A stretch of 64,000 bases of DNA from Rubrivivax sp. (lineage in GTDB: Bacteria > Pseudomonadota > Gammaproteobacteria > Burkholderiales > Burkholderiaceae_C): NCBI GenBank assembly GCA_016789865.1, contig JAEUPC010000202.1:28182-92181 (forward strand). Direction: 5' to 3'. Positions 17,495 to 26,498 of this stretch are shown here, one piece after another. The position numbers and the translations under genes were made by a program. Within the stretch, counting starts at the first letter, position 1, and every line of letters starts with the position of its first letter. Below the pieces are notes generated by a model. That model saw only the letters and a list, made by a program, of their open reading frames with translations, did not search any database and had not been told where the DNA came from.

Positions 17495-20317
17495 TCAGCC
17501 GCCCGGCGCTGCGACGTCCGCGGCCTCGCGCCGCGCGACCGCGGCGCCCGCCGGCCGTTCGCTGCGGACCGCCGGGTGGGTATCGGAGGGCAGGCGCGCA
17601 CAGGCCACCGCCGCCGCATAAGGCAGCGACTGCAAGACCAGCACCAGCAGCCACGCCGCCCGCGGCGCATCCACCGGCCCCGGGCACAGCACCAGCCCGA
17701 TGCCGGCGAGCCACAGCGCCAGCAGCAGCCAGGTCTGTTCCTGCACCGGCTCCAGCCAGGCCCGCCAGCGTGCGACGACCGACGTGCGCGGCCGCGGTTT
17801 CGGCGGGTGGGGCCGCCCCGGCGCCGGCCGCCCCTTGCGCGTGACATGAAACACCGCGCGCGCGCCGAACAGCCCCGCCAGCACGCCGCGCGCGATGGCG
17901 TGCGACAGCGCCATGCCGGCCCACGCGGCGCCGAAGATGTCGGCACCCGGACAGCGCACGCAGCGCCAGTACAGCAGCGGCCCGAGCACCCCGCGCGCGA
18001 CGAGGTACACCACCAGCGGCACGACGAACAGCGCCATCGGCGGCGCAAACACCTGCGGCGCCGCGATGACGCCCACCGTCCACGCGATGGCGGCAATGGT
18101 GAACACCAGGTGCAGCGCATCGCCCAGCCACGGCAGCCAGCCGGCCACGAAGTGGTAGCGCTGGCCGGCGGTCAACCGGCCGCCGGCGCCGAAGAGGGCA
18201 CGCAAGTGCGCACGCAGGATCTGCATCGCCCCCTGCGCCCAGCGCCGGCGCTGGCGCTGGAAGGCGGCGAAGTCGCTGGGCACGAGCCCGGTGCCCAACA
18301 CCTTGTCGACATAGACCACCGACTGGCCCTGCTGCAGCAGGCGCAGGCCGAGCTCGGTGTCTTCGCACACGCAGTCTTCGGCCCAGCCGCCCAGCCGGCG
18401 CAGCGACTCGCGGCGCACGATGGTCATGGTGCCGTGCTGGACCAGCGCGTCGCGCTCGTGGCGGTGGTGCATGCCGATGCGGAAGAAGCCCTCGAACTCC
18501 CAGTTCATCATGCGCTTCAGGCGCGGCGCTGCGCAGTCGCGGTGGGCCTGCGGCGACTGCACGGCGCCGACCGCGGCGTCTTCCAGCCAGCCGGCCAGCT
18601 GGTGCAGCCAGTCGGGCGCCACCAGATAGTCGGCGTCGACCACCGCCACCCAGGCGGCGCGTGGGTCGGTGCGGCCCAGCGCGAAGTTCAGCGCCCCGGC
18701 CTTGAAGCCGGGCCAGCGCGGCAGGCGGAACCAGCGAATGCGCGGCCCGGGGCCGATGCCGCCGCCGATGGCGCGCTTGCCGCCGCCGCCCTGCGCCCGC
18801 CGCGCCGCTTCCAGCGCCTTGACGTGCGCGCGCACCGGGCGCCAGCAGGCCGGATCGGTGGTGTTGTTGTCGATGACGATGATCTCGAAGGCCGGCCAGT
18901 CCAGCGCGCGCAGGCTGTCGATGGTGGCGATCACCATCTCGGCGTTCTCGTTGCTGCACGCCAGGTGCACGCTGACGAAGGGCGCGGCGGCGCCTTCGGC
19001 CAGCGGGCGCGGCGCCAGCCGGCGGCGCAGGCTGCCGGGCCAGAAGGTCTCGGCAAACTCGAACGCCTGCGCCAGCAGCATGGCGGCCATCAGCGCCAGC
19101 GCCGGCACCAGCAGCCCCAGCAGCGCGATGTCCGGCAGCGACAGGTAATGCGCCAGCGGCACGGCGCCCAGCAGCACCGCGAACGCGGCCACCGCCTGCA
19201 CCGTGAACGCGAAGGCCAGCCGCCCGGCCAGCCGCATGTGCGCGAAGGCCAGCAGGAACGGCAGCAGCGTCGCCAGCCCGAGGGCCGACGACAGCGCGGC
19301 CTTGCGCGCCCAGTACGGGTCGTCGAACAGCGGCCCGCTGAAGCTGAACTTCGGCGTGCGTGAGGCGTCCAGCAGTCCCCAGTGCGCGCCCACCCGGCCT
19401 TCGGTGGCGCGCTTCCACGGCTGGTCCACCGCCTCCATCAGGTAGACCTCGGAGGCCAGCGTGCCGCCGAACTCGCCGGCGCGCGCGAGGAACCCGCGCA
19501 CGAATGCGGCCTGCGCCGCCGGCGTGGCGTGCGCGCTGCGCACGGAGTCGCCGCCGCTCGGCCAGCCGATCTCGCCGATGACGATGGGCTTGCGCGGGTG
19601 GCGCTCGCGCACCATGCGCAGCCTGAGCAGCGCATCTTCCAGCGCCTCGTGCACCGACACACCTTCCCAGTAGGGCAGCAGGTGCACGGTGATGAAGTCG
19701 ACGTGGCGCGCGAGCTCGGGACGGTACACCCACACGTGCCACGGCTCGGCGGTGGACACCGGCACGCGGGTGGCCGCGCGCAGCCGGCGCAGCACCGTGT
19801 GCAGCTCGGTGGCGCTGAGCGTGCGGTGCAGCTGCGTCTCGTTGCCGGCGATGATGCGCTTGACGTTCGGGTGGTGCCGAGCCGCGTCGATGGCCGCGGA
19901 GACCTCGCGCTCGTTCGCGTCGGCGCGCCCGTCGAGCCACACGCCCAGCGAGACCTGCAACCCGTGGCGCCGGGCCAGCGCCGGCAGCGCCGGCAGCTCG
20001 CCGGCGCTGTAGGTGCGCAGTTGGGTGGTCAGCGCGGCCAGCTGCCGCAGATCGGCATCGACCTGCGCATCGGACGGGAAGCGGCCGGTGTGCGGGTCGC
20101 CCCAGCGCGGGAAGGCGTTGTACGCCAGCCCGCCCACACGGGCGGGCACGTCGGGCGCGGCCAGCGGCGGGTTGGCCAGCCGCCACAGGCCCAGGTTGAC
20201 GAGGCTGGCCAGCCCGGCGATGGCCAGCGCCATGGCCCAGCGCACCGCGCGGCGCGGCGTGGCGGGGGCCGCACAATGCGGCGCCGCGGTGGGGGCCGGC
20301 GCACGGCTCACTCTCAT
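17495..20317 (-). CDS. ndvB: GH17-GT2 membrane beta-glucan synthase, NdvB type
   Basis: 940 residues from the ATG at 20317; a GTG at 20371 would overlap the divergent gene and is less likely. After a transmembrane anchor comes a GH17-like domain with both glutamates in their usual motifs (IIAGNETQL; VIGEIGWPSGG). A multi-spanning GT2 synthase follows (VSVHLACSNENAEMV, DIDNN-like IVIDNNTTD, the DxD in VAVVDADYLV, CEDTELGLRLL, QRRRWAQGAM). This architecture and length match Bradyrhizobium NdvB, which polymerises beta-1,3/1,6 cyclic or periplasmic glucans. It probably uses UDP-glucose at the inner membrane. The divergent GH17 protein and nearby sulfatase-fold transferase support a glucan locus. 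The product linkage is inferred. Confidence 0.8.
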   Translation of the reverse strand: MRVSRAPAPTAAPHCAAPATPRRAVRWAMALAIAGLASLVNLGLWRLANPPLAAPDVPARVGGLAYNAFPRWGDPHTGRFPSDAQVDADLRQLAALTTQLRTYSAGELPALPALARRHGLQVSLGVWLDGRADANEREVSAAIDAARHHPNVKRIIAGNETQLHRTLSATELHTVLRRLRAATRVPVSTAEPWHVWVYRPELARHVDFITVHLLPYWEGVSVHEALEDALLRLRMVRERHPRKPIVIGEIGWPSGGDSVRSAHATPAAQAAFVRGFLARAGEFGGTLASEVYLMEAVDQPWKRATEGRVGAHWGLLDASRTPKFSFSGPLFDDPYWARKAALSSALGLATLLPFLLAFAHMRLAGRLAFAFTVQAVAAFAVLLGAVPLAHYLSLPDIALLGLLVPALALMAAMLLAQAFEFAETFWPGSLRRRLAPRPLAEGAAAPFVSVHLACSNENAEMVIATIDSLRALDWPAFEIIVIDNNTTDPACWRPVRAHVKALEAARRAQGGGGKRAIGGGIGPGPRIRWFRLPRWPGFKAGALNFALGRTDPRAAWVAVVDADYLVAPDWLHQLAGWLEDAAVGAVQSPQAHRDCAAPRLKRMMNWEFEGFFRIGMHHRHERDALVQHGTMTIVRRESLRRLGGWAEDCVCEDTELGLRLLQQGQSVVYVDKVLGTGLVPSDFAAFQRQRRRWAQGAMQILRAHLRALFGAGGRLTAGQRYHFVAGWLPWLGDALHLVFTIAAIAWTVGVIAAPQVFAPPMALFVVPLVVYLVARGVLGPLLYWRCVRCPGADIFGAAWAGMALSHAIARGVLAGLFGARAVFHVTRKGRPAPGRPHPPKPRPRTSVVARWRAWLEPVQEQTWLLLALWLAGIGLVLCPGPVDAPRAAWLLVLVLQSLPYAAAVACARLPSDTHPAVRSERPAGAAVARREAADVAAPGG

Positions 20318-20355
20318 GCGCGCCCCTGCCTGCTGCACCGGCCCCCGAGCGCAAC

Positions 20356-22146
20356 ATGCCCGCTTCCCCACCTGCCACCGAGCGCGGCCTGCCGCCGCGG
20401 GTGGTGCTCGCGCTGCTGGCGCTGGGGCTGGCGGCGCTGCTTGGGTGGCAGGTGTGGCAAGGCCGCCCCGTCACGCTGCCCGAGGCCGGCGCGGGCAGCA
20501 AGCTGCCGTGCGTCTCGTACGCCCCCTTCCGGCGCCCCGGGCACACGCCGTTCGATGCCACGCTGCGCATCGGCCCCGAGCTGATCGAAGCCGACCTGCG
20601 TCTGCTGGCCAAGGTGAGCGGCTGCGTGCGCACCTACGGCATCGACCATGGCCTCGATATGGTGCCTGCGGTGGCACGCAAGCTCGGCCTCACGGTGATG
20701 CTGGGCGCGTGGATCGGCCGCGACGCCGCGGCGAACGAAGCGCAGCTCGAGCGTGCGCTGGCACTGGCACGCGACAACGCCGACGTGGTCAGGCTGCTGG
20801 TCGTCGGCAACGAGGTGCTGCTGCGGCGCGAGCTGCCGCCGCACGAGCTGGCGGCCTTGCTGCAGCGCGCGCGGCGCCACTCGCCGGTGCCGGTGGCCTA
20901 CGCCGATGTGTGGGAGTTCTGGTTGCGGCACGCAAGCGTGCTGCGCGGCCATGTCGACGTGGTGGCCGCGCATGTGCTGCCTTACTGGGAAGACGAGCCT
21001 GTGGGCATCGGCCATGCGGTGGACCACGTGCACGCGGTGACGGCGCAGGTGCGCCAGGCGCTGGCCCCGCTGCCGGTGTGGGTGGCCGAGACCGGCTGGC
21101 CCGCGCAGGGGCGCCAGCGCGGGCCGGCGCTGCCGGGCGCGCGCGAGCAGGCGCGCTTCGTGCGCGAGCTGCTGGCGCGGCCGCTGCCGGCGCAAGCCGG
21201 TGCGCCCGGCTTCAACGTGATCGAGGCCTTCGACCAGCCCTGGAAGCGCGCGCTCGAAGGGGCGATGGGCGGGGGCTGGGGCCTGTTCGACGCCGCCGGG
21301 CACCCGCGCGTGTTGCTGAGCGGGCCGCAGGTGCGCAGCGACGCTGGCTTCGAACGCGTGGCTGCCGGCGCGGCGCTGGGGGTGTTGGTGGGGGCGGTGG
21401 TGGGCTGGGTGGCCGGTCGCGCCACGGGCAGGAGCCTGGGCCGGCCAGGCGCTGATGAAGCGGGGCGTGCGAAGGCGGCGCCGGGCCTCGTCGGCCTGCT
21501 GGCTTTCACCTTTGCAATGGCATGGATCGGCGCGCTGGTGATGCTGCAATGGCCGCTTTGGCGGGCGTGGAGCCACGACCTTGCCCAGGCGTCCGCCGGC
21601 GGTCTCTTCGCGGCCACGGCAATCTCCGGCGGGCTCTTCGCCGCCTTGCAGTTGACCGAGCGGGTGGCAGCGGTCAGCCGGGCCGGGCCGATGCTCGCGC
21701 TGCCGCTGCACCCTCCCGGGCTGGCCGATGCCTGGCGGCAGCGCGCCCCCTGGCATCGGCGTGCCGCCGCGGCCGTGCGCCTGGCCACGTTGTTCGCCAC
21801 CGCCTGCATCGCGCTCGGGTTGCTCTTCGACCCGCGCTACCGGCCACTGGCCTGGCCCGTGCTCGCCGCGCCCGCCGCAATGTGGGGCGCGCTGGCGCTG
21901 CTGGGCGAGAGGCTGTCGCCCGGTGCGCGTGAGGAGCGCGTGCTCGGTGCGCTCATCGGCCTGGCCGCGCCCGCGTTGATGGCGCAAGAGGGCATGGCCA
22001 ACACCCAGGCGTGGGGGCTGGCAGCCACATGGGTGGCGATGGCGGCGGCGACTTGCTGGCCTCATCGCGCCGCCTGCGCCGATGCCGGCCGGGCGCACAC
22101 CAGCGCGGCCAGCAGCACCGCGGGGGCCGCCAGCCCGCTGGAGTAG
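20356..22146 (+). CDS. ndvC: GH17-like membrane glucanosyltransferase, NdvC type
   Basis: 596 residues. An N-terminal transmembrane anchor (VVLALLALGLAALLGW) precedes a GH17 TIM-barrel-like domain at about 45-320. The general acid lies in VVGNEVLLRREL and the nucleophile in VWVAETGWPAQG. The C-terminal third carries several hydrophobic helices (GVLVGAVVGWVAG, GLLAFTFAMAWIGAL, LATLFATACIALGLLF). Size and topology match Bradyrhizobium NdvC, linked to beta-1,6 branching of periplasmic glucans. The start is only 38 bases from the divergent synthase start, so both probably share a control region. The 3' end overlaps the convergent small membrane gene by 85 bases. Confidence 0.75.
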   Translation: MPASPPATERGLPPRVVLALLALGLAALLGWQVWQGRPVTLPEAGAGSKLPCVSYAPFRRPGHTPFDATLRIGPELIEADLRLLAKVSGCVRTYGIDHGLDMVPAVARKLGLTVMLGAWIGRDAAANEAQLERALALARDNADVVRLLVVGNEVLLRRELPPHELAALLQRARRHSPVPVAYADVWEFWLRHASVLRGHVDVVAAHVLPYWEDEPVGIGHAVDHVHAVTAQVRQALAPLPVWVAETGWPAQGRQRGPALPGAREQARFVRELLARPLPAQAGAPGFNVIEAFDQPWKRALEGAMGGGWGLFDAAGHPRVLLSGPQVRSDAGFERVAAGAALGVLVGAVVGWVAGRATGRSLGRPGADEAGRAKAAPGLVGLLAFTFAMAWIGALVMLQWPLWRAWSHDLAQASAGGLFAATAISGGLFAALQLTERVAAVSRAGPMLALPLHPPGLADAWRQRAPWHRRAAAAVRLATLFATACIALGLLFDPRYRPLAWPVLAAPAAMWGALALLGERLSPGAREERVLGALIGLAAPALMAQEGMANTQAWGLAATWVAMAAATCWPHRAACADAGRAHTSAASSTAGAASPLE

Positions 22147-22442
22147 AGCACCAGGCCTGCCGCGCCCAGGCCTAGCGCCAGGAGCGCTGCCCACCGCCAG
22201 CGCGTGAACGTGGCCAGCAGCGCCAGCACCAGCGCCGCCAGCGCCAGCCGCTGCTGGACGAACGACTGCACGACGAACGTGCGCAGCGCGCACGCGGCGT
22301 CGCCCAGCGGCGCCGCGTCGCAGCGCGCGGTGAGCGCGGCCGGCTCGACGAGCCCGTGGCGCAGGCCTTGCGCCACGGCCACGGCCAGCGCCGCGGTCGC
22401 CACCGGCGCGCCGAACTGCCGCCAGCGCGAGGAGTGGGTCAT
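22062..22442 (-). CDS. Small integral membrane protein, unknown
   Basis: 126 residues. The ATG overlaps the stop of the sulfatase-fold gene (ATGA at 22439-22442), so it is likely translated with it. Hydrophobic segments APVATAALAVAVAQGL, LALAALVLALLATF, AALLALGLGAAGLVLY and APAVLLAALVCA suggest four membrane helices, with a short Cys-containing loop after the first. The last 85 bases overlap the convergent GH17 gene's 3' end. It is not recognised as a known family. Its context suggests a role in envelope glucan decoration or export. Confidence 0.6.
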   Translation of the reverse strand: MTHSSRWRQFGAPVATAALAVAVAQGLRHGLVEPAALTARCDAAPLGDAACALRTFVVQSFVQQRLALAALVLALLATFTRWRWAALLALGLGAAGLVLYSSGLAAPAVLLAALVCARPASAQAAR

Positions 22443-24364
22443 GGCTGCACCCCGACGGCGGCACGCCCGACGGGACCGGCGTTGGCACCGTGGTTGCCAT
22501 TTGCGCCATTTGCGCCGTTCGCGCCGTTCGTCCCGCTCACGCCACCCTTTGCACTGGGCAGCCCCTTTGCGCCGCCAAGGCGCTCTGCGGCCGCCGCGCC
22601 GCCAAGGCGCTCTGCAGCCGCCGCGCCGCCCGCGCGCTCTGCGGCCGCTGCGCCGTTCGCGCCCGTGGACCCGTTGTCCTGCTTCGTTTCCAGCGCGCCG
22701 GCGCCGAACGCCCGCAGCAGCACCGCCGTCAACTGGTGCAGCCCACCCAGGCTGGCGCGCGGCGGCTCCAGCCCGGGGTGGAACCCCTGTTCGACGAACC
22801 GCGCCAGCAGCGCCGGGTCGCGCGCGATCACGTGCACCGGCACGTCCCACGAGGCGCCTTCGCCGGTGACGTTGGCGGCCGGCTGGTGGTCGCCGGCCAG
22901 CACGTACACCGTTTCGCGCGGCGCCGGCCGGCGCAGGTGGTCGCCGAGCCAGCGGTAGGCGTAGTCGATCATGCGCACGTAATCCGCGAACATGTCCAGC
23001 CAGTTCGGCTTCTCGGCCAGCGCACGCTCGGCCTCGGCGGCGTCGAACGGCTGCGCGGTGAGCACACGTTGCCAGTCGGGCTGGAACGGCGGCACGGGGC
23101 TGAACGGCAGGTGCGTGGTGATGGTCGGAAAGAACACGAAGCGCGGCGGCGCGGCGGCATCGCGCGGGTGCAGCTGTTCGAACCGCGCGGCCGTGTACTG
23201 GTCGGGAATCAACCAGTAGCCCAGCGCCGGGCCGCGGTAGCCGAGTGTGCGGCCCTCGAGGAACACGTCGAAGCCGTAGAACGTGCGCTCGGGCCACTCC
23301 CAGCTCAGCGCCGGGTAGATGCCGAAGGTGCGGTAGCCCTCTTCGCGGAACAGCGAGACGAGGCTCGGCCGCTGCGTGGTGAGCAGCACGTCGTGGCGCA
23401 TCCAGTCGGCGACGTCGATGCCGGTGAGGATCGACAGGTGCGCAAGGTCCGAAGCGCCGGCGAAGGTGGGCGAGCGCATGAACGCCGAGACCACGTGGTA
23501 GCCGCCGGCAGCGAGGTCGGCCGCGAAGCGCGCGCGCGCGGCGGCCAGGGCCTTCGCGGCGCGCGGGTTGTCGTGCACCACGGCGCCGTACGACTCGAGC
23601 ATGATCACGTACACGTCGCGCCCACCCAGCGTGGCCAGCCGGCGGCCCGCCGGTTGGGCGGCCAGCGCATCGTCGACGGCGGTGCGCCCCGGCAGTACTT
23701 CGGCCAGCCGCTGCGGCGAAAACGCCGCGGCCAGCAATTGCGCCTGCCGCCAGTACACGGGGATGACCGGCTTGGACACCACCGGCCAGGTGGCGCGCAC
23801 GCCGGCGTAGTTGGCAAGCATCAGCACCACCAGTGCCGCGCTCACGCCCCACACCCAGCGCCGCGCCAGGGCGTAGGGCACCGCCTCGCGCGCGGCGACG
23901 CGCATCGCCAGCTTCAGCGCACGGAACAGCAGCCACAGCCCGAGCGCCACCGCCAGCACCGTGCCTGCGCTCAGCCACCACGGCAGGTCTTGCGCCGAGA
24001 CCCACAGGAAGCGCGGGATCTGGATGCCGTCCCAGTACAGGTTGATCGAGCGCCCGAACAACGCCGGCACCGTGACGTCGGCATAACGCCCGATCACCAG
24101 GGCCAGGTAACCCAGCGTGAACACCGTGAGCGCGCGTGCCCCGAGCGACCCGCGCCACGCCACCCAGCCCAGCAGCAGCAGCCACAGCCAGACGAACTCC
24201 GGCGCGATGCGGTGGTCGAGCACGATGCCCGGCGTCGGCCACCAGGTGCTGAAGCTGAGCGCGGCGTTGAGCACCAGCAGCGCCAGCACCGCGTGGGCGA
24301 TGCGGCGCCACGGCCGCGACGCGGGCAGGGCCGCCGCGGCGGCCGGCGGCGGCTCAGCGGGCAC
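22439..24364 (-). CDS. Sulfatase-fold membrane phosphoglycerol-transferase-like protein
   Basis: 641 residues. Five or so N-terminal transmembrane helices precede a periplasmic alkaline-phosphatase-superfamily domain of the OpgB/LtaS kind: metal-binding Glu in VYVIMLESYGAVV, likely nucleophile region SPTFAGASDLAHLSILTG, FFPTITTHLPF, and metal Asp-His in YVLAGDHQPA. OpgB enzymes move phosphoglycerol from phosphatidylglycerol to periplasmic glucans, which fits the adjacent NdvB/NdvC-like genes; a sulfatase or other transferase remains possible. The last 90 residues are low complexity, built of repeated AAAAERLGG and NGA units encoded by 27-bp and 9-bp repeats (about 22494-22650). The start overlaps the methyltransferase stop by 11 bases. 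Confidence 0.75.
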   Translation of the reverse strand: MPAEPPPAAAAALPASRPWRRIAHAVLALLVLNAALSFSTWWPTPGIVLDHRIAPEFVWLWLLLLGWVAWRGSLGARALTVFTLGYLALVIGRYADVTVPALFGRSINLYWDGIQIPRFLWVSAQDLPWWLSAGTVLAVALGLWLLFRALKLAMRVAAREAVPYALARRWVWGVSAALVVLMLANYAGVRATWPVVSKPVIPVYWRQAQLLAAAFSPQRLAEVLPGRTAVDDALAAQPAGRRLATLGGRDVYVIMLESYGAVVHDNPRAAKALAAARARFAADLAAGGYHVVSAFMRSPTFAGASDLAHLSILTGIDVADWMRHDVLLTTQRPSLVSLFREEGYRTFGIYPALSWEWPERTFYGFDVFLEGRTLGYRGPALGYWLIPDQYTAARFEQLHPRDAAAPPRFVFFPTITTHLPFSPVPPFQPDWQRVLTAQPFDAAEAERALAEKPNWLDMFADYVRMIDYAYRWLGDHLRRPAPRETVYVLAGDHQPAANVTGEGASWDVPVHVIARDPALLARFVEQGFHPGLEPPRASLGGLHQLTAVLLRAFGAGALETKQDNGSTGANGAAAAERAGGAAAAERLGGAAAAERLGGAKGLPSAKGGVSGTNGANGANGANGNHGANAGPVGRAAVGVQP

Positions 24365-25115
24365 CTTGAGCGGCCCCGGCCGGTTGCGACGAGGGCCGGG
24401 TTGCGGCCGGGGCGCGGGGGGGTGCGCCCCGGTCGCCCGCCGCAGCGGCGGCCGCGGCCTGGTCTGCCGCGCCCTGCCGCACGGTGCCGAACGCGAGGTA
24501 ACCCATGCCGAACTGCGTGGGCGTGAGCTGCCAGCCGGCCAGGTGCGGCACGATGCGGTCCCACGGCCGGGCCAGCTGCCCCGGCGCGCCGTTGTAGCCG
24601 TGGTTCTTGAAGTAGACCCACAGGTTCAGCGGCGCCAGCCAGCGCGGAAAGTACTTCATGCCGGCCACCGCCACACGCGCGCCCGGCCTGGCGCTGCGCA
24701 GCACATGCTCGATGGCGCAAGGCGAGCGCAGGATGTCGTGCGTGTAGTGGAACAACACCGCGTCCACCGCCTCGGGCAGGCGCAACTCGTGCGCCGCGGC
24801 GTGCATCAACGTGACGTTAGGCCAGGGCGCCGCGAGCGCGCGGGCGCGCGCCAGCATCTCCGGGCTCTGATCGAAGCCGTAGACATGGCCGCGCTCGCCC
24901 ACCGCGCTGCGCAGCAGCGCCAGGCTCATGCCGGTGCCGCAGCCCACATCCAGAACGCGCTGCCCGGCGCGCAGCCCGAGCCCTTGCACCGCGCGCTGGC
25001 GGATGGGCCAGGTGGGCCCGAGGCTGCCGTCGTACCGCGCCGCGTGGCGGCGGTACTTGGCCAGCGAGAGCGCGCGAATGCGCTCGTGCGCCGGGTCTGT
25101 GTCGGGCAGCTCCAT
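24354..25115 (-). CDS. Class I SAM-dependent methyltransferase
   Basis: 253 residues from the ATG at 25115; a GTG directly before it could also be used. Motif I is VLDVGCGTGMSLALL, followed by VYGFDQSPEMLARAR (acidic loop after strand 2) and VDAVLFHYTHDILRS (motif IV region). The core ends near residue 215; the tail is an Ala/Pro-rich low-complexity stretch. The region LNLWVYFKNHGYNG resembles small-molecule or lipid methyltransferases. It leads a minus-strand group with the sulfatase-fold and small membrane genes (11-base overlap), so it may modify an envelope component. The substrate is not identifiable. Confidence 0.8.
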   Translation of the reverse strand: MELPDTDPAHERIRALSLAKYRRHAARYDGSLGPTWPIRQRAVQGLGLRAGQRVLDVGCGTGMSLALLRSAVGERGHVYGFDQSPEMLARARALAAPWPNVTLMHAAAHELRLPEAVDAVLFHYTHDILRSPCAIEHVLRSARPGARVAVAGMKYFPRWLAPLNLWVYFKNHGYNGAPGQLARPWDRIVPHLAGWQLTPTQFGMGYLAFGTVRQGAADQAAAAAAAGDRGAPPRAPAATRPSSQPAGAAQGAR

Positions 25116-25315
25116 CACACCATCGGTCGGGTCGTTTTCGCGCGATTAGAACGCAGCGCAGGGCGGATCGAGTGTGTGTGGGTAAGCGCGTGGCCTCTCT
25201 TCGCGCCCCGCGCGCGGGGCGACCTGAAACGACGTAAGAAGGCGCGCCCGTGACCGACCAAGGTCCCCGGCGCGGCACCCCCCGTCCGGCGCCGCTTCGA
25301 GAGTCCTCCAGCCGC

Positions 25316-25672
25316 TCAAGCCTGCCAGACGCCGAAGCCGCGCTCGCGCAGCGAGATGGCGAGTTCCACTTCCATCTCGCGTGCCGCCTCGTAGGGCATG
25401 GGGTTGAACACCTCGTACAGCGCCGGCAGCAGGCGCAGGCCGTAGCGCTGGACGAACGCATTGGCCTGGATGCCCGCCTTGTGCTTGTCAAAGCGCAGGT
25501 CGGGGTCGAGGCCCGTCATGCCGACGTAGACGAACGGCTGGCCGAGCTGGTAGCCCGGGTTGGCGCGGCGAAAGCGCGCCTCGTTCCACACGCGGTCGTC
25601 GAGTTCGACGACGTAGACGTGGTGGTGGTGGTGGCGCTGGCGGTGGTGCGGCTGGCGGGTCGCGGCGTTCAC
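25316..25672 (-). CDS. GIY-YIG-like small protein
   Basis: 118 residues starting with GTG at 25672. After a His-rich leader (QPHHRQRHHHHH) the sequence reads VYVVELDDRVW, then PFVYVGMTGLDPDLRFDKH, which matches the strand-turn-strand and Arg/His elements of GIY-YIG nuclease-like domains, and ends MEVELAISLRERGFGVW with a Glu in the expected metal-binding helix. The second Tyr of the motif is in FVYVGMTG. It may be a nuclease or only a fold relative. It stands alone, with neighbours of unrelated function. The His-rich leader could bind metal or be non-translated if a later start is used. Confidence 0.55.
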   Translation of the reverse strand: MNAATRQPHHRQRHHHHHVYVVELDDRVWNEARFRRANPGYQLGQPFVYVGMTGLDPDLRFDKHKAGIQANAFVQRYGLRLLPALYEVFNPMPYEAAREMEVELAISLRERGFGVWQA

Positions 25673-25819
25673 GCGCGCACGGTACCTCGGCGGCGACGTG
25701 AGTGCCGGGCCGCGTCGTCGCCGGCGCGGGGTCGAACGCGGATCAGCCGCGAACTTGCCGGCTGGTGGTCCTGAGCGAGGTCAACCGCTGGCGGGCGATG
25801 CCCCGCGACACCCGACCCT

Positions 25820-26419
25820 TCAGCGCTGCACGACCTTGTTGCCCGCGCCGGCTTCGGCGGCCGCCGCGGCCGCGTCGCTCAGCTCCACCAGCTTGACCTC
25901 GCCGTACTCCAGGCCCAGGCGCATGAGCTCTTCGCCTTGCGAGGTGGCCACGCGCTGGAACAGTTCCATGCGGTCGCTGTAGCTGCAGCGCAAGGCGACA
26001 ACACCGGCCCGGTCGCCGGCCGGCTCGTGCTTGCAGGTGCGCGTCACGCGGTAGGCCTTGGCCGCTGCGAGGCCGCGGGACATGTACTCGCCGAAGCGCG
26101 GCGCGTCCAGCGAGATCACCTTGCCGTCGGGCCGCGTGATGCGCGAGACGAAGCCGCGCGCCAGCAGCCGGCGCAACGCGTTGACGTCGCGCGCCTGCAT
26201 CGCATCGGTGAACCGCTTGGCGGTTTCCAGCGCGAGGGCGGGCGTCACCGCCTGCGCCTTCAAGGGCACGTGCTGCGGCGCGGCCTCGGGCCGCTCGCAG
26301 GGCTTGTCCTGGATCGACGACTTGCCGTCGGCGCCGGTGCACACGTGCAGCGCCAGGGCGGACATCGGTGCTGCGGCCAGCAGCAGGCAGGCGGTGGCGG
26401 CGTTCAGCCAGGGGCGCAT
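25820..26419 (-). CDS. Secreted DUF4124-like protein
   Basis: 199 residues from the ATG at 26419, supported by AAAGGA eight bases upstream. MRPWLNAATACLLLAAAPMSALA is a signal peptide. The mature N-terminus HVCTGADGKSSIQDKPC resembles the DUF4124 beta-hairpin with two cysteines. The middle (ALETAKRFTDAMQARDVNAL) and later part look like an NTF2-like fold, ending in an Ala-rich helix. It is predicted periplasmic. It follows the J-like/protease gene on the same strand by 79 bases, which may place both in an envelope-quality group. No biochemical role is known for this architecture. Confidence 0.6.
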   Translation of the reverse strand: MRPWLNAATACLLLAAAPMSALALHVCTGADGKSSIQDKPCERPEAAPQHVPLKAQAVTPALALETAKRFTDAMQARDVNALRRLLARGFVSRITRPDGKVISLDAPRFGEYMSRGLAAAKAYRVTRTCKHEPAGDRAGVVALRCSYSDRMELFQRVATSQGEELMRLGLEYGEVKLVELSDAAAAAAEAGAGNKVVQR

Positions 26420-26498
26420 GGGGAGTCCTTTCTCGATCGTCGTGTGCGGTTCGTCGGCGTCGGCTGGCGGCTTGGGCGGCCTCGATGGCCCAGCGGCT

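Noticed and set aside
13634-19363. A very long plus-strand open frame (over 1900 codons) opposite the cyclase and glucan synthase genes
   Set aside because: It is antisense to two clear genes, has Arg/Gln/His-biased composition with no domain, and is typical of stop-poor antisense frames in high-GC DNA.
22490-24526. Plus-strand frame opposite the sulfatase-fold gene
   Set aside because: Antisense shadow with Arg/Gln/His bias and no domain.
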